A DNA stretch of 62,249 nt from Hirudo medicinalis (taxonomy: Eukaryota > Annelida > Clitellata > Hirudinida > Hirudinidae): contig MPNW01000202.1 of the NCBI GenBank assembly GCA_011800805.1, positions 320,147 through 382,395 of the forward strand. The letters are read 5' to 3'. Made by a program: the position numbers and the translations under genes. Of this stretch, positions 26,901-36,966 are shown piece after piece. The notes under the pieces were generated by a model. That model saw only the letters and a program-made list of their open reading frames with translations, searched no databases and was not told the DNA's origin. Each line of letters starts with the position of its first letter. Position 1 is the first letter of the stretch.

Positions 26901-27683
26901 GTTGGCACTGTTGCACACCTCTTACGTTGTTACGGTTGTGTTTGCTTTTGTTCAGTCCTTATTTTTCTTAAGTTCTGGATGTGGCTGCGTTCGAGAGAGT
27001 CATGGGTCCGTGCGTCGAGGTCATGAAGAGGAACATCGACTTCTATGAACAGCAGGTTACTTCCTCTTCTATTAAATAAATAAAATATATATTACTTGCT
27101 ATATTTCTTAGTAACGCTCCTTGTCTGTCCGTAAATGTTTGAGATATAAGTTACTATAATGTATATTAACATTAGCCCAACTATTTTTTTATTTTTTCAT
27201 GATTTTTTAGTAATTTTTGCTTGATTACTGATTGTTGTGTGGTTCAACTATTAAACTATTACACGAACGGTTGGGATGTTTTATGGTTGCAACCTAACCT
27301 TGGTACCCTCGAGATTTGCAACACCTCTGAGTACAGACTGAGTACTGGCGCTTCATAAATGCCTCAGCACCTATGAATGCATTTCGCTACTTAAAGTATA
27401 GTGGTCCTATTCCTATTATCACTATTGTTACTATGACATTAATGAGCACCCTTGGCCTGTATGACTGCTTTCACGTTATGGATGATAAGGCATTAGGTGG
27501 TAATGCTTCAACACCTCTAAGGATTCTTCTCATTCCACTTGAAATTTGTTGAACGTTCATTGTTGTTTCTTATTGATTTATTCTGACGATGCCATTAATA
27601 GTTGAAAATTCCATTAATAACTGCGTGCCACGTCCATGCAGGTGAAGGAAATCTTTGGTGAAGATGAAAAAGAGAAACGATGA
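3375..27683 (+). CDS. PRKAR2: cAMP-dependent protein kinase type II regulatory subunit, 14 exons
   Basis: Regulatory subunit that docks on AKAPs and inhibits the PKA catalytic subunit until cAMP binds. Exons: 3375-3591, 6324-6362, 11274-11323 (end could be 11320), 14039-14122, 14309-14350, 15950-16014, 19484-19625, 19935-20036, 21822-21896, 25305-25370, 26250-26304, 26501-26569, 26973-27055, 27642-27683; phases fit throughout and give 376 residues, close to the family's ~400. Residues 5-40 are the dimerisation/docking helix pair ([19 protein letters not shown]). The inhibitor site is RRKSV with Ser85, a phosphorylatable type II site. Two cyclic-nucleotide domains follow, each with an intact phosphate-binding cassette: [14 protein letters not shown] (Glu189, Arg198) and [14 protein letters not shown] (Glu313, Arg322). 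The protein ends [10 protein letters not shown]. Introns reach about 5 kb and hold repeats. Confidence 0.95.
4938..5127 (-). mobile_element. tRNA-derived SINE
   Basis: On the minus strand there is an RNA polymerase III A box, TGGCTCAGAGGG (plus 5105-5116), followed by a B box, GAGTTCGAAACCC (plus 5046-5058), about 46 bp further on. A non-tRNA body with a GGCGC motif follows and ends in an A/T-rich (ATT)-like tail near 4938. This is the standard head-body-tail layout of a SINE. It sits in PKA RII intron 1. No cloverleaf folds cleanly, so it is not a tRNA gene. Confidence 0.75.
6840..7745. repeat. 23-bp minisatellite array, about 38 copies
   Basis: Tandem array with a 23-bp unit whose core is TTATTATCATGAAT. 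Units differ at few positions (GTT/ATT, GTC/TTA, gAATAA/tAATAA/cGATAA), giving recognisable variant classes. Each unit centres on palindromic TCATGA with A/T arms that are near-complementary, so single strands could fold back. Near 7640-7710 a two-unit 46-bp block is repeated. It lies in PKA RII intron 2. Confidence 0.9.
8793..8990 (+). mobile_element. second, extremely short LINE 3' end with long (ATT/GTT)n tail
   Basis: The first 50 bases match the 3' UTR of the LINE at window start with one change (GACGC for GACTC), and then (ATT)n/(GTT)n runs for about 150 bp. The copy is 5'-truncated almost to its tail. An N at 8934 lies inside the microsatellite. Confidence 0.75.
9223..9408. repeat. dispersed repeat, copy A
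   Basis: Matches 17297-17545 in order at both ends: a GTTAAGTTTATTG / GCAAGTATTCA / AACTGAATAAT block, then an AATATAAATTTA and TTTAATTATGTGCCAGG block. The middle diverges. Family unknown. Confidence 0.65.
13793..13945. repeat. impure (ATT/GTT/CAT)n microsatellite
   Basis: About 150 bp of mixed ATT, GTT and CAT units in PKA RII intron 3. It opens long artificial frames of poly-Leu or poly-Asn on the two strands, which I do not treat as genes. Confidence 0.85.
15307..15312 (-). terminator. poly(A) signal after the nested small ORF
   Basis: Minus-strand AATAAA, 40 nt past the stop codon of the 73-codon ORF at 15352-15573. Confidence 0.35.
15352..15573 (-). CDS. possible nested intronless small gene, 73 residues
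   Basis: A 73-codon ORF lies antisense inside PKA RII intron 5. It starts [16 protein letters not shown] and continues with a likely amphipathic helix, [18 protein letters not shown], and an [10 protein letters not shown] stretch. No family recognised. Support is contextual: the ATG has A at -3, a minus-strand TATAAAAG lies about 70 nt upstream (15644-15651), and AATAAA lies 40 nt after the stop. The stretch is clearly more GC-rich than the intron around it. It could still be chance, a retrocopy or an exon of something else; no homology supports it. Confidence 0.3.
   Translation of the reverse strand: MSFKKTSDRMSHSDVHASKMVIAKVKPAIEAIAQALRSSLARQGRNEQMEAAPAIRCNQRTTENCFSDWGDLH
15644..15651 (-). 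promoter_or_regulatory. possible TATA box of the nested small gene
   Basis: Minus-strand TATAAAAG about 70 nt before the ATG at 15573. The spacing fits a short 5' UTR of about 45 nt. Confidence 0.3.
17297..17545. repeat. dispersed repeat, copy B
   Basis: Partner of 9223-9408, in the same orientation and about 60 bp longer in the middle. Both copies end near TTATGTGCCAGG(A/G)TTATAACAT. Confidence 0.65.
17728..17803. mobile_element. 51-bp retro-insertion with 12-bp target duplication
   Basis: CATCATATGACA occurs at 17728-17739 and 17792-17803. Between them is a short sequence containing TCCAAATCATCTT, a TGCAAC(G/A)GACTTTAA block and an AAATAAATA tail. The same insert occurs at 49149-49203 with a different target duplication. 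This fits a reverse-transcribed, almost wholly 5'-truncated LINE or SINE tail. Confidence 0.75.
22186..22305. repeat. (AAT/AAC)n microsatellite
   Basis: About 120 bp of impure AAT/AAC/GAT units in PKA RII intron 9. Confidence 0.85.
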
Positions 27684-30614
27684 ACCTATTCCAGCTAATT
27701 GACGGTTACCATGGAAACGAATTTCAACAACAACAACAACAACGAAAAGTTATGATTGCGTCACATGCCCTTAGTTGGGTTTTTGTTCCTAGTTCTGCTT
27801 AGAATGATCGTCATCACCGCTATTAATGCTACGTTTCTTCATTTTCAGCTAATATTTCTAATTTTGCCGATTGTAAATTTAAATTATTTTAAAGCATATA
27901 ATTAAGTTATTATTTTTTTAAACCTTAAATTCTCATACAATCTCCTATTTTGCACTCTTGAATTTGTTCCTGGAAAGATTAGAAAGTAGGATATTTAGAT
28001 GTGCTTTGGAGAATATTTTTATTGCTGCTCTTGCAATTAGTGGTCCCAATGTGCTCATACGTTGAGTGAATAGCACCAGGCGATGCTGACCTTTCAGTGT
28101 CAGGATATTTGATTTGAAGAATCACAAGCAAAATGTTATAATAACCTTAGAAAAGAATGTATACTATGGAACGTATCAGAACTTTCAGTAAATGCCATTC
28201 GAACGGTTTCTTGACTTTCGATATATTTGAGCCGACATCGGGAAGCATCTCGCCAATGGGAGTGAACTATCTCTACTTTTACAGCTGCAGAATTGGTTGA
28301 ATATTGGACTTTGAATTTTATCATTTCAATCTGTCTCTTTTGAAGACTGACGTTGCTTTCTCCCTATCAATGCCCTGCCCTTCTTTGAAGTCACTCATCT
28401 CTTGAGAAGGTAGTGGTATCTTGTCTGTTTCCTTAGCAACTGCCAGAAGTTTTTTTTTTTTTTACTCATTGAGCAAGACTTGTATATTTTGTTTTTATCC
28501 CGAAGAAGTTGAAGAGATGAATCTATTTTTGTATTGCTTTGGAGGACAATTGAGAAGTTGTTAGTTGAGTCTTATTGTGGATGTCTTGGTAGCTAGAGTA
28601 GGATATCTGCAAGTCAGCTGCTAATTCAACCATACCTTGAGATCTGATATGCTCTCAAAACATGTACCTTCATACTCAATACTGGAGATTCTCTTACTAT
28701 TATGTTCCACTTGCCAAATTGCACTATTCTTAATTACTCATTGTCGTCGATGTTAATCATTATCGCTTATATCAGAGAATTGCAATTATTATTAATATTA
28801 CTGTATTGATTTGTTATAAATGTTGTCGTCCGTCATCATTAGTTTGCCCCGGTTTCGTTTCGACATTGTAATTGTTTATGTCTTCTTTGTTAGAAATTCC
28901 CATTACGAATAAACGGAGTGTTAAAAGTTAAATGGAATGTTTTTCATCAGTCCTGCCACCAGGTAGCGCCCATGGGGAGATAGATATATTTGGCCGGGTG
29001 ATTGGGATATAAATGTCTGGGCGATACGTAAAGCACTTAAAAGATTGGATAAATTCATATACAAATAGCTGTGGTTCTCGTTTCATCCAACCGGTTGTAG
29101 GGAACGTCCGTGAAGCTGGACCAACAAACGCCAATGACCCCTTTAAATGAATATTCGGTTTCGCACTTTATCCTTCTCCAAGCGTTGTGCCGAAAGCTCG
29201 GGATTGACAAAATGAATCGGTTTTTCATCGTGAATGACTTGCGCGACGCAGAAATGGTTCGCCTTTATGTTATGACAGCGACATGAGCTTCAAGACGATT
29301 TCTTTTCTGATATTTGTTTTTTAATTTTAATGTGGAAGCCGTGCTGTGTTAAACAGAAACGTTAAACCTTGCCGCTCAATAATTTGAAATGGATATGTGG
29401 CACTTCTACTTCAGCTTGCAGGTCATCGTCATCCATCTTGATCTCAGGTCATCCGTGAGCTCATTCTCACGATCAGAATAAGATCTGACCGATTAAAACC
29501 TTATTCTAATAATCACTTGTCCACCATCATGTTTTCTTTTCAAAATCTTTGAATTCTTTTATTGTAATACATGCCATCTGATTGACTCTGTCTGCCAATC
29601 TTCAATAAATTATTATATTCAGAATGTGTGACTGGTGCTATCAAGTAAAATTGAATAAGGAAGAAATTACCTAATCTTTACAACATCAATGAGTAGGTTA
29701 TGTCAGGAGCACGCGACTGCCTTGTGTCTCAAGGGTCAGCTTGATTTACGACAAAATACAAATTTAAAAAAAAAGGATATTCTTAATAATGAGATATTCC
29801 AATACAAAACCAATTAAGACCGTGCACATTTTACAAAGTGAATATTATTATAATATATTTTGATCTGAAGTTCAATACGAAAAACATTTTCGAGACTACT
29901 CGTTATCGCATTTTAGAAAATTACATGGGGAAAAAATTGCAAGCTAACACCTTAAACGTCGACATTGAACTTTAAGACTCAAAAGTCTTTTTTAAGTGAT
30001 TATATTCATTTTATTAAATTCCTCATGAATAAGCATTTTTATTTATTCATATTCAATTATTACTTAAGCTTAAGGGATTTACAATAGAAGAGGAAGTTTT
30101 TTCACTAGCTCTTAAAAATGCCAATTTTAATACACACTATTAACTTTTGATATGAGGAAAGTTCTCTTGAATATAGTATTTATTTATTTTCACTCCATCC
30201 TTGTTTTGCAAATAATTGAATTCTTTGTTGGAATATTATCAATTTGTTTTTATCTATCTAACATAATTTTCATCTAATTGACAATTTATCATTTTAAGTC
30301 TGATCGTAACCAGCGACTCTAGCGATATTTGTAATTTATTAGAAGGAGTTGGACGTATTACACAAGCTGCACAAGAAAAAGTCTTGCACTAGGTCCCTAT
30401 AATAGAACAGTTTAACACTGTGATGAGTTCAGCTAATGATAAAAAAAAAGTTGCAGGAAGAACTTGCGCAATCTCTTACAACATAAAGGCGAATGTTAAG
30501 TAAGAGAGCAAACGCCTGGCTTGTGTCCGGAAGTTCAATATTCAGAAGCGCGCCAATGAAAACGAGGGATGTTCATATAATAAATTAATTAACTGGGTTT
30601 CATAATTTCTAGTC
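27684..30614. other. intergenic stretch and PKA RII 3' UTR
   Basis: Follows the PKA RII stop. It has a (CAA)n run at 27729-27745 and a T-run near 28450. The first clear AATAAA I see is near 28907, which would give a 1.2 kb 3' UTR; a closer variant signal is possible. No coding segment with family similarity seen on either strand. Confidence 0.5.
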
Positions 30615-30625
30615 TATATATAAAG
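30615..30625 (+). promoter_or_regulatory. TATA box of the homeobox gene
   Basis: TATATATAAAG lies 73 bp before the ATG at 30698, with a TCAGTC initiator-like site about 30 bp downstream. The spacing is typical of a TATA promoter. Confidence 0.55.
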
Positions 30626-30697
30626 CTAAAAATTCTTTAATGACATTGTTTCAGTCGATTGTCAGAGTGAACACTTTCCGAACTAAACGTGGACAAC

Positions 30698-31576
30698 ATG
30701 ATGGATCAGTATGATAGGTCGTATCAGTCTAATTTGTCTCATGATTTTGCTAAAAGTTTTGCAGAGCATCAGTTTAGTGGATATCACGGAGGACACATTT
30801 CTGGGCAGTATCATGGATTTCAGTGCTGTCTGCCTATGATCGATAGAAGATACTTCACTACAAATCATCATCTTCAACAAGTTCCTTTCAATACGCGGCC
30901 ACAGCCTTATGTTCAGCCCTTGCAGCATTACGGTCCGTATCAGCAAAGATACATTCAGCAAACTGTCCCTTCTCCTTTTCCTCAGGCGACAGTGCAGAAT
31001 GAAACTTACAATCACATGCCTCTTGTTGGGAATGGAATGAATCCATATTTGTTCAATGAGTGCGATCCTTCTACAAGAGTTGTTAAGGAGGAAATCCCCA
31101 ATATGGACCAGCATGGGATTTGTAAATCAAACGAAAAAGTCCCTGGTTGGTCTTACTGCATTTCTCTACATAATATAATCGCTTTTTTTCAATATTATAA
31201 CCATTTCGTATTTTGAAGCAGCTCACCCTTATGCAAGAAAAGCTAATTCATCTACGAAAAAAGAGAGATATAGGACCGTTTATACAGCTTCGCAAAAGAA
31301 AGCTTTGGAAGATGCATTCAACGAACATTCTTTTTTGGTACCTGAAAGAAAGAAAAAACTCGTGGAAGAAACAGGTTTAACCAATAGACAGGTTCTCTAT
31401 TGGTTCCAGAATAGGAGGGCAAAGCATAAAAGTAGGTGCTTCTTGCTGTCACCATTTTTTATCATCGAAGGGAGATTCTTATTCTTACGTTTTGATGTTT
31501 CTCCGTTTTTCATTCTTTATTCGAATTTCAAACAAATACAAATGTAATTTAAAGGGATGCAGTGAAAAAAAAGTGA
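30698..31576 (+). CDS. divergent homeodomain protein, 3 exons
   Basis: Sequence-specific transcription factor by family. Exons 30698-31145, 31222-31431 and 31563-31576 join in phase to give 223 residues. The N-terminal 150 residues are rich in Tyr, Gln, His and Pro, starting MMDQYDRSYQSNLSHDF, with no recognised domain but a plausible activation or low-complexity region. Exon 2 holds a 60-residue homeodomain: an RYRTVYTASQKKALEDAF helix 1 region, then LVPERKKKLVEETGL and the recognition helix RQVLYWFQNRRAKHK with Gln50 and Asn51. Class is unclear: Gln50 and RRAK recall PRD-like or ANTP-like factors, but helix 1 fits neither well. The homeodomain ends the protein; exon 3 adds only MKKK and a stop. 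Start chosen as the first of two tandem ATGs after the TATA box. Confidence 0.88.
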
Positions 31577-31867
31577 ACAATGGCAATTCGGATAGAACCG
31601 TATAAAAAGATAAGTTTTTTTTAATATTCTTAAGCTCTAATATTGGTTAAATATTTTCATGCATTAATTTTGCTTGGGCTTGATTAAACTTAGCTGAGGA
31701 AAAGCTGACAGTTTGACCAATGAATGGAGAATTAACACATTTACTTTGTTGAATGTATCTTGATCTGAACGAGAAGTGGTGCTTGGCGTGATTAGGATGG
31801 CCTCTCCTAGATACTTTTGTATACTCTATATACTATGCGAACTTTTGCTTTGAGTATGAAAGATCAT

Positions 31868-31873
31868 AATAAA
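31868..31873 (+). terminator. poly(A) signal of the homeobox gene
   Basis: AATAAA about 290 bp past the homeobox stop, and only 22 bp before the PICK1 TATA box. Confidence 0.5.
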
Positions 31874-31895
31874 CATGTCATTGTCAATGAAGGTT

Positions 31896-31904
31896 TATAT
31901 AAAG
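31896..31904 (+). promoter_or_regulatory. TATA box of PICK1
   Basis: TATATAAAG lies about 81 bp before the PICK1 ATG, directly behind the homeobox poly(A) signal. Confidence 0.5.
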
Positions 31905-31984
31905 CGCTTTAGAAATACGCATTTAGTTTGTTTACCAGACTCTACGTAGCTCTATTTTAGCCTTTGCCGGCAATTACCGCGAAT

Positions 31985-34330
31985 ATGTACGATTATGGCG
32001 ATGAATATTATTTGGAGGAAGACAAAATGTTTGTTCTTTTTAAGCACTTGCTTGACTGAATGGAGAGACTGTTGATTATTTCCATATTTATATTGCATGC
32101 TCAAGGTGAAATTTATATTTTCAGGGGGATGTCAGTTACGTCAGGAAGTGTCACGCTGCAAAAAGATGATCAAAATCTTGTGGGCATAAGCATCGGAGGT
32201 GGTGCACCATTTTGCCCCTGCCTGTATGTAGTGCAGGTATTTGACAATACTCCAGCAGCCAGAGATGGAACATTAGCTTCAGGAGATGAACTGACAGGGA
32301 TAAATGGAACTTCTGTGAAAGGAAGAACCAAAGTTGAAGTTGCAAGGATGATCCAAGGAATTAAGGTGTTTCACTTCATTAAAATGTATTTGCATGTGTA
32401 ACTTATGTAAATTGTGCATTTTAACAATATTTGTTTATTTAAATCAAAGGGGAGCGTGGTGATAAATTATAACAAACTTCATGCTGATCCTAAACAAGGA
32501 AAGACACTGGACTTAAGTCAGTATCACGTATTTTTGTGTTTAATTCATTTAATATGTGAGAATTTATAGTGACCATTTCCATCTTCTAATAAATAAACAA
32601 AGCAAACCTTATTTCCAGTTTTGAAGAAAGTTAAACATAGAGTAGTGGAGTCAATGAACTCGAGCACAGCTGATGCCCTTGGCCTCAGCCGAGCCATCTT
32701 GTGCAATGGTTGCAACTCATTCTCTGCATTCTCGGATTTGATGATACAATTTTATTTGTGAAGATATAAGCTAATTACATGATCTCTTTGGATAACTTTT
32801 TATTTAGTAGTCTCATGTTTATTATTAGTGATGAATGATGTTGGTTTTTGATCAGATGGTCTTGTAAAGAAACTTCAGGAGCTTGAGAAGATGGCGGGAA
32901 TGTACCGGGCGCTCATGGATCACACTAAAAAACTTCTTATGGCTTTCTTTGAACTTTCTCAGGCACACAAAGGTTGTGGCTTATTGAAGGAGTTACACAT
33001 TAACTTGTTAAATATTATAAAATACAATTATCATCCAGCATTTGGAGATGTTTTTGCAAGCATTGGTGTTAAAGAACCTCAACCACAAGCCAGTGAGGTG
33101 TTCTCCACTTTTGGGGAGGCACATAGGACGGTGGAACGCCATGCCATAGTGATGCTCAAAACAGTCAAACCTGTAATTGCTCTAAATTGAATGTTTGATA
33201 CATTATGATTAAGAGTGCATGCCTAAATTTTGCAGATGATAAGTGACATGAACACATACTTAAACAAAGCTGTGCCAGACACGAGACTAACTGTAAAGAA
33301 GTACCTGGATGCCAAATTTGAATATTTGGTATTTCTACTAAATTTATTTATACACGATAATTTGATTAGTGCTTATTTGAACACATCAGGCTACCTGCAG
33401 ACATTTTGCAACAGCAGTATATAGATTTAAGAACATTAAGTTATTTTTGCAGTCTTATTGCCTTAAAGTAAAAGAAATGGATGATGAGGAATACAGTTAT
33501 GCTGCAATACATGAATCATTGTACAGGGTGGAGACTGGAAACTATGAATATAGGTATTTCCTATGAATATTAGGTAGAGTTGTTCAGTTTGAATATTTGA
33601 AGGACAATGTGCATCACACATGCAAACTAACTGTTGACATTTACAAATTCATAACAAGTTGAGAAATCAATTATAAATTTGAGTTTCAAAATTTCATTAA
33701 TTTCCACGGCTGCCATACTTTTCACAAGGCTCGTGTTGAGGTGTCGGCAGGAAGCCAGAGCGAGGTTTGCAAAAATGAGATCTGATGTTCTTGTCAAACT
33801 GGAGCTGTTGGACAATAAACATGGTTAGAAAATACTTATCTGAGTTATCTTTTACATTAATTGTTTGTTATAGATTTTTAATTCTTAATTCAATGCCGCA
33901 AGAGCTTTTGGGAAGGGGCGCTATATAAATGGTTAACTGAAAGCTCCTGATGTTTTTTTTTTGTTAATGAGCTTCATTTACATGGGTCAATTTTTTCATT
34001 ATCTTGTTAATCTAATATAATCTGCATTTCTGTAGTCTTTAATTAGTTGATATCACAGTGCAGGACATAGTATTCCAGCTTCAACGGTTGATAGCTGCCA
34101 TGGCCAAGTACCACACGGATTCCCACGTTGCTCTCCAGAAAGCAGATGTTTTTCCAATTGAAGTTGACCTTTCTCGTGGCACGTTCACCTACGACACTTC
34201 GGGACAGTTCAATGACGAGGAGGAAAATGAAACTCCGGCAGCTATGGACAAGAGAAATAGTGAGGCAATGGTTGATGCTCAACAATCTGGCCAAGATGCA
34301 TTCATAGGGGACCTCATATCAACTGATTGA
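31985..34330 (+). CDS. PICK1: PICK1, PDZ and BAR/AH-domain scaffold, 10 exons
   Basis: Membrane-curving scaffold that in other animals binds the C-termini of PKC-alpha, glutamate receptors and transporters and acts in vesicle trafficking. Exons: 31985-32028, 32125-32365, 32450-32516, 32619-32708, 32856-32972, 33039-33172, 33236-33328, 33453-33553, 33729-33823, 34059-34330; all phases agree and give 417 residues against 415 in human. The start MYDYGDEYYLEEDK matches the family N-terminus. The PDZ domain (about 20-105) has the carboxylate loop LVGISIGGG, and the CPCLY motif (Cys45, Cys47) is kept. The BAR/AH domain runs from about 145 to 350, with TADALGLSRAILCN, KKYLDAKFEYL and RCRQEARARF. A short acidic tail ends the protein. 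Small introns of about 65-235 bp contrast with the PKA RII gene. Confidence 0.96.
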
Positions 34331-35018
34331 TGACAATCTATTTTTAGTGCGATTGTATTAAAATGCTCAAGAAAAGTGTGAAATTGTTAAAATCACATTG
34401 ACGTTCTAAATGCATTTTTGTGCAAACCTGTTCTGATGATTCCAGCTTTGAAACTCATTTGAAAAGTTGTATTTTTGAAATGTGAATGTTCATTGACTTG
34501 TTTTTGCAAATCTTTGAATTATGTGCTCAGAAAATAACTGAGGTTGGTGCATCCTCGTTTTCAAGTATAGGTTCAAAGGACAGATGGGGTGTTATGAATA
34601 TAACATGTTCTGAGTTATTGATTGAAGCAGATGTTTTGTGTAAATTGAGAAACTGAACAAAGGTACTTTGTGATATCACATTTTGTATTGGCTAATCCAA
34701 TCATGAATTTGTAATGCAAAACATGGAATGTTTGTAGTAATAATGGATGGGAACAGATTAGTAGTAAGGATATGTAGCTAAGCTGATGAGCAAAAATATG
34801 ACATTGTACACTAAAATGATAAAGTAGCTTCAAGACACATGCTTAATTTAATATAAATTTTGCTAAACATCAAATGCCAGGTGGCAAAAAAAACCTACCT
34901 AGAGAAAATAACCCACAAAAGTTGGAGGTGATTTTAGAGTGACAATGAAAGCAATGAAGTGCACAATAAGCTAATCAATAAATTAACAATACCCCTAGGA
35001 TTCAAAATGTAAATTGGT
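34331..35018. other. convergent 3' region of PICK1 and the SLC35C1-like gene
   Basis: 688 bp between two stop codons that face each other. It should hold both 3' UTRs. An AATAAA occurs on the plus strand near 34978 and a minus-strand ATTAAA near 34850, so the two transcripts may overlap. No coding segment seen. Confidence 0.5.
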
Positions 35019-36332
35019 TCAAGTTTTGGCAAAAGGTTCTTTGCTTTCTGTAGGAACTACAATGGTTGGAAGTTTGTTTGCCTCTTCTTCCTTATATCTG
35101 AAATGCATTTGAACATGGTCACCAAAAATTCATATTATCACATAAATGGATGAATGCTGAAGTTTGCCAAATGAAATTCAAGGCCGCCAACCTCCTAATT
35201 GCATATGCACACGCCCCTGTCACAACCATGCAAACACTGAGCCACCACATTGTGCTTTTGGTTTCCTTGTAATATATGACAGCAAGAATGGTTTGCAGGA
35301 TAGCTTTGCAATTAGCACTGATATGATGAGAAACTGGTGAAGTGACATTGATCTGAACTGCACTGATCCATGATAGAGAAAACCCAAGCACACTGGAAAC
35401 TGTCAGACAGACCCAGAAGTCCATTGTGACCAGACGAGCTGAGTTAAGAACACTCAAATATTCACCATTCAAAAAAAGCAGGGGAATGAACATTGCAGAT
35501 GCCATAAGGTTCATCCATATTGTCAGCTTCAGCTCATTCTTTTCCACTAAAGGGAGAGCCTTTTAACACAATTAAATAATTCTTGAGCTTGTCAGAAAAG
35601 TGGAGCAAATTAATATGCCATTACTTGTTTGGTGTATATGCCAGTGAGAGCAATAAATATGCTGGAAATGACTCCATAGATAACACCCTTAAGGGAGAAA
35701 TCTTTCATGGCTCCTTCCTGGCTCACACCAAGGAAGAACCCTCCTGCTACCAAAATGCAACAGAAGACAATAGCTTTGGAGATGGACTTCTTGAGGATGA
35801 TAATGGAAAAAATTACTACAAAGATTATTGTCATTGATCTTGCAACCTGTTGAAACAAGAATTGATTTGTAACCCAGATTTTTGAAGAGGATTATAGATA
35901 AAAATAAAAAGATCAAACAAGTGCTGACATAAAATTTAAATCTTAATATTATTATAAGTTAGAGCAAATGAAAACTAGGAAGACCTGGTAAAAAGACACT
36001 CCAACTTGTTTAAGGCACATATTGTTGAAGGCAAGCATGAAAACAAAACAAAAGGACATTTTTATCAGAGGCACAACTTCACGGCTGCAAATTTTTAAAT
36101 CAATCATGTTTCCCCATCTAGAGGCAGATTGTGGTTTTATGCAGCCGACGATGACGCTGATGGTGGCTCCAAACACAACAGTAGCGACACATTGAGTCCA
36201 TGATACAAACAGAGAAATATCCGCATCTCCCGTTCCTCCGACAAGAAATTTATTGGCAAAAACTAAAGATATAGAGATGCACCAATATGAGATAACGACC
36301 AAGAATATTTTAAAAACTTCTGCTCCGTTCAT
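35019..36332 (-). CDS. SLC35C1: GDP-fucose transporter-like nucleotide-sugar carrier, 4 exons
   Basis: Golgi antiporter of the drug/metabolite superfamily that by family moves GDP-fucose into the lumen for fucosylation. Exons in gene order: 35985-36332, 35625-35846, 35192-35559, 35019-35097; phases fit, 338 residues against 364 in human. About ten hydrophobic segments. Family landmarks: ISYWCISISLVFANKFL in the first helix, FNNMCLKQVGVSFYQ, GGFFLGVSQEGAM, IYTKQALPLVE, then ITSP-like VTSPVSHHISANCKA and QTILAVIYYKETKS before the last helix. The cytosolic tail starts RRYKEEEANK and ends PFAKT, without an obvious human-like tail. SLC35C2 is less likely because the QEGA and TSP..H...GTAKA-type regions fit SLC35C1 better. 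It faces PICK1 tail to tail. Confidence 0.9.
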
Positions 36333-36703
36333 TTTTTCTTCACTTAAATATCAAATAATTGTCACCAAATTAACCGAGTGTCTTTAAAACGACATTAATT
36401 CTCGTATGTACGATCAGAATATGCCACGAAATTAGACTAATATAATCGATATTCACTGTTTATTCAGAGTTGAAATGAAACTCTAACAATGTAAAGAATT
36501 AGTTTGCGAGACAGCACATCAAACCGCTTTGGCTCTTTATCTGATCTTTATCAATTTAGCTAAAGAGAGGACAATGAGAGACAGGTATCTGCCAGCATAA
36601 AATAGTGGTAGCGGCCCTACGTGTAAACAAACTAAAGTAGTCGTAAGGTGTAACCAAATAAAATATTGAGAAATGTGACCAAATAGTAAACCATTTTGTT
36701 TTG

Positions 36704-36966
36704 TAAATTTAAAAATGCCAATTTAAAAAGAAACAAATTATTTTTGTGTCATTCTAGACTCTAGAGCAGGGGTGTTCAACTTGGCGGCCCTCGGGTAACA
36801 TCCAGACCGCCAAGGGTTGTGAAGTGTTTCGTTTATAAATTTAAAAATGCCAATTTAAAAAGAAACAAATTCTTTAGTGTCATTCTAGACTCTAGAGCAG
36901 GGGTGTTCAACTTGGCGGCCCTCGGGTCACATCCAGACCGCCAAGGGTTGTGAAGTGGTCCGCTTC
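36704..36966. repeat. tandem duplication of an hAT left end and its flank
   Basis: Two copies, 36704-36835 and 36836-36966, about 131 bp each and nearly identical. Each contains the flank, the 8-bp site CTCTAGAG and the first ~70 bp of the hAT element. Differences include one indel and a few substitutions. Confidence 0.85.

Noticed and set aside
33890..33945. Short GGGGCGCTATATAAATGG-containing segment in a PICK1 intron
   Set aside because: It resembles retroelement tails of the region, but it is too short and I see no target duplication.
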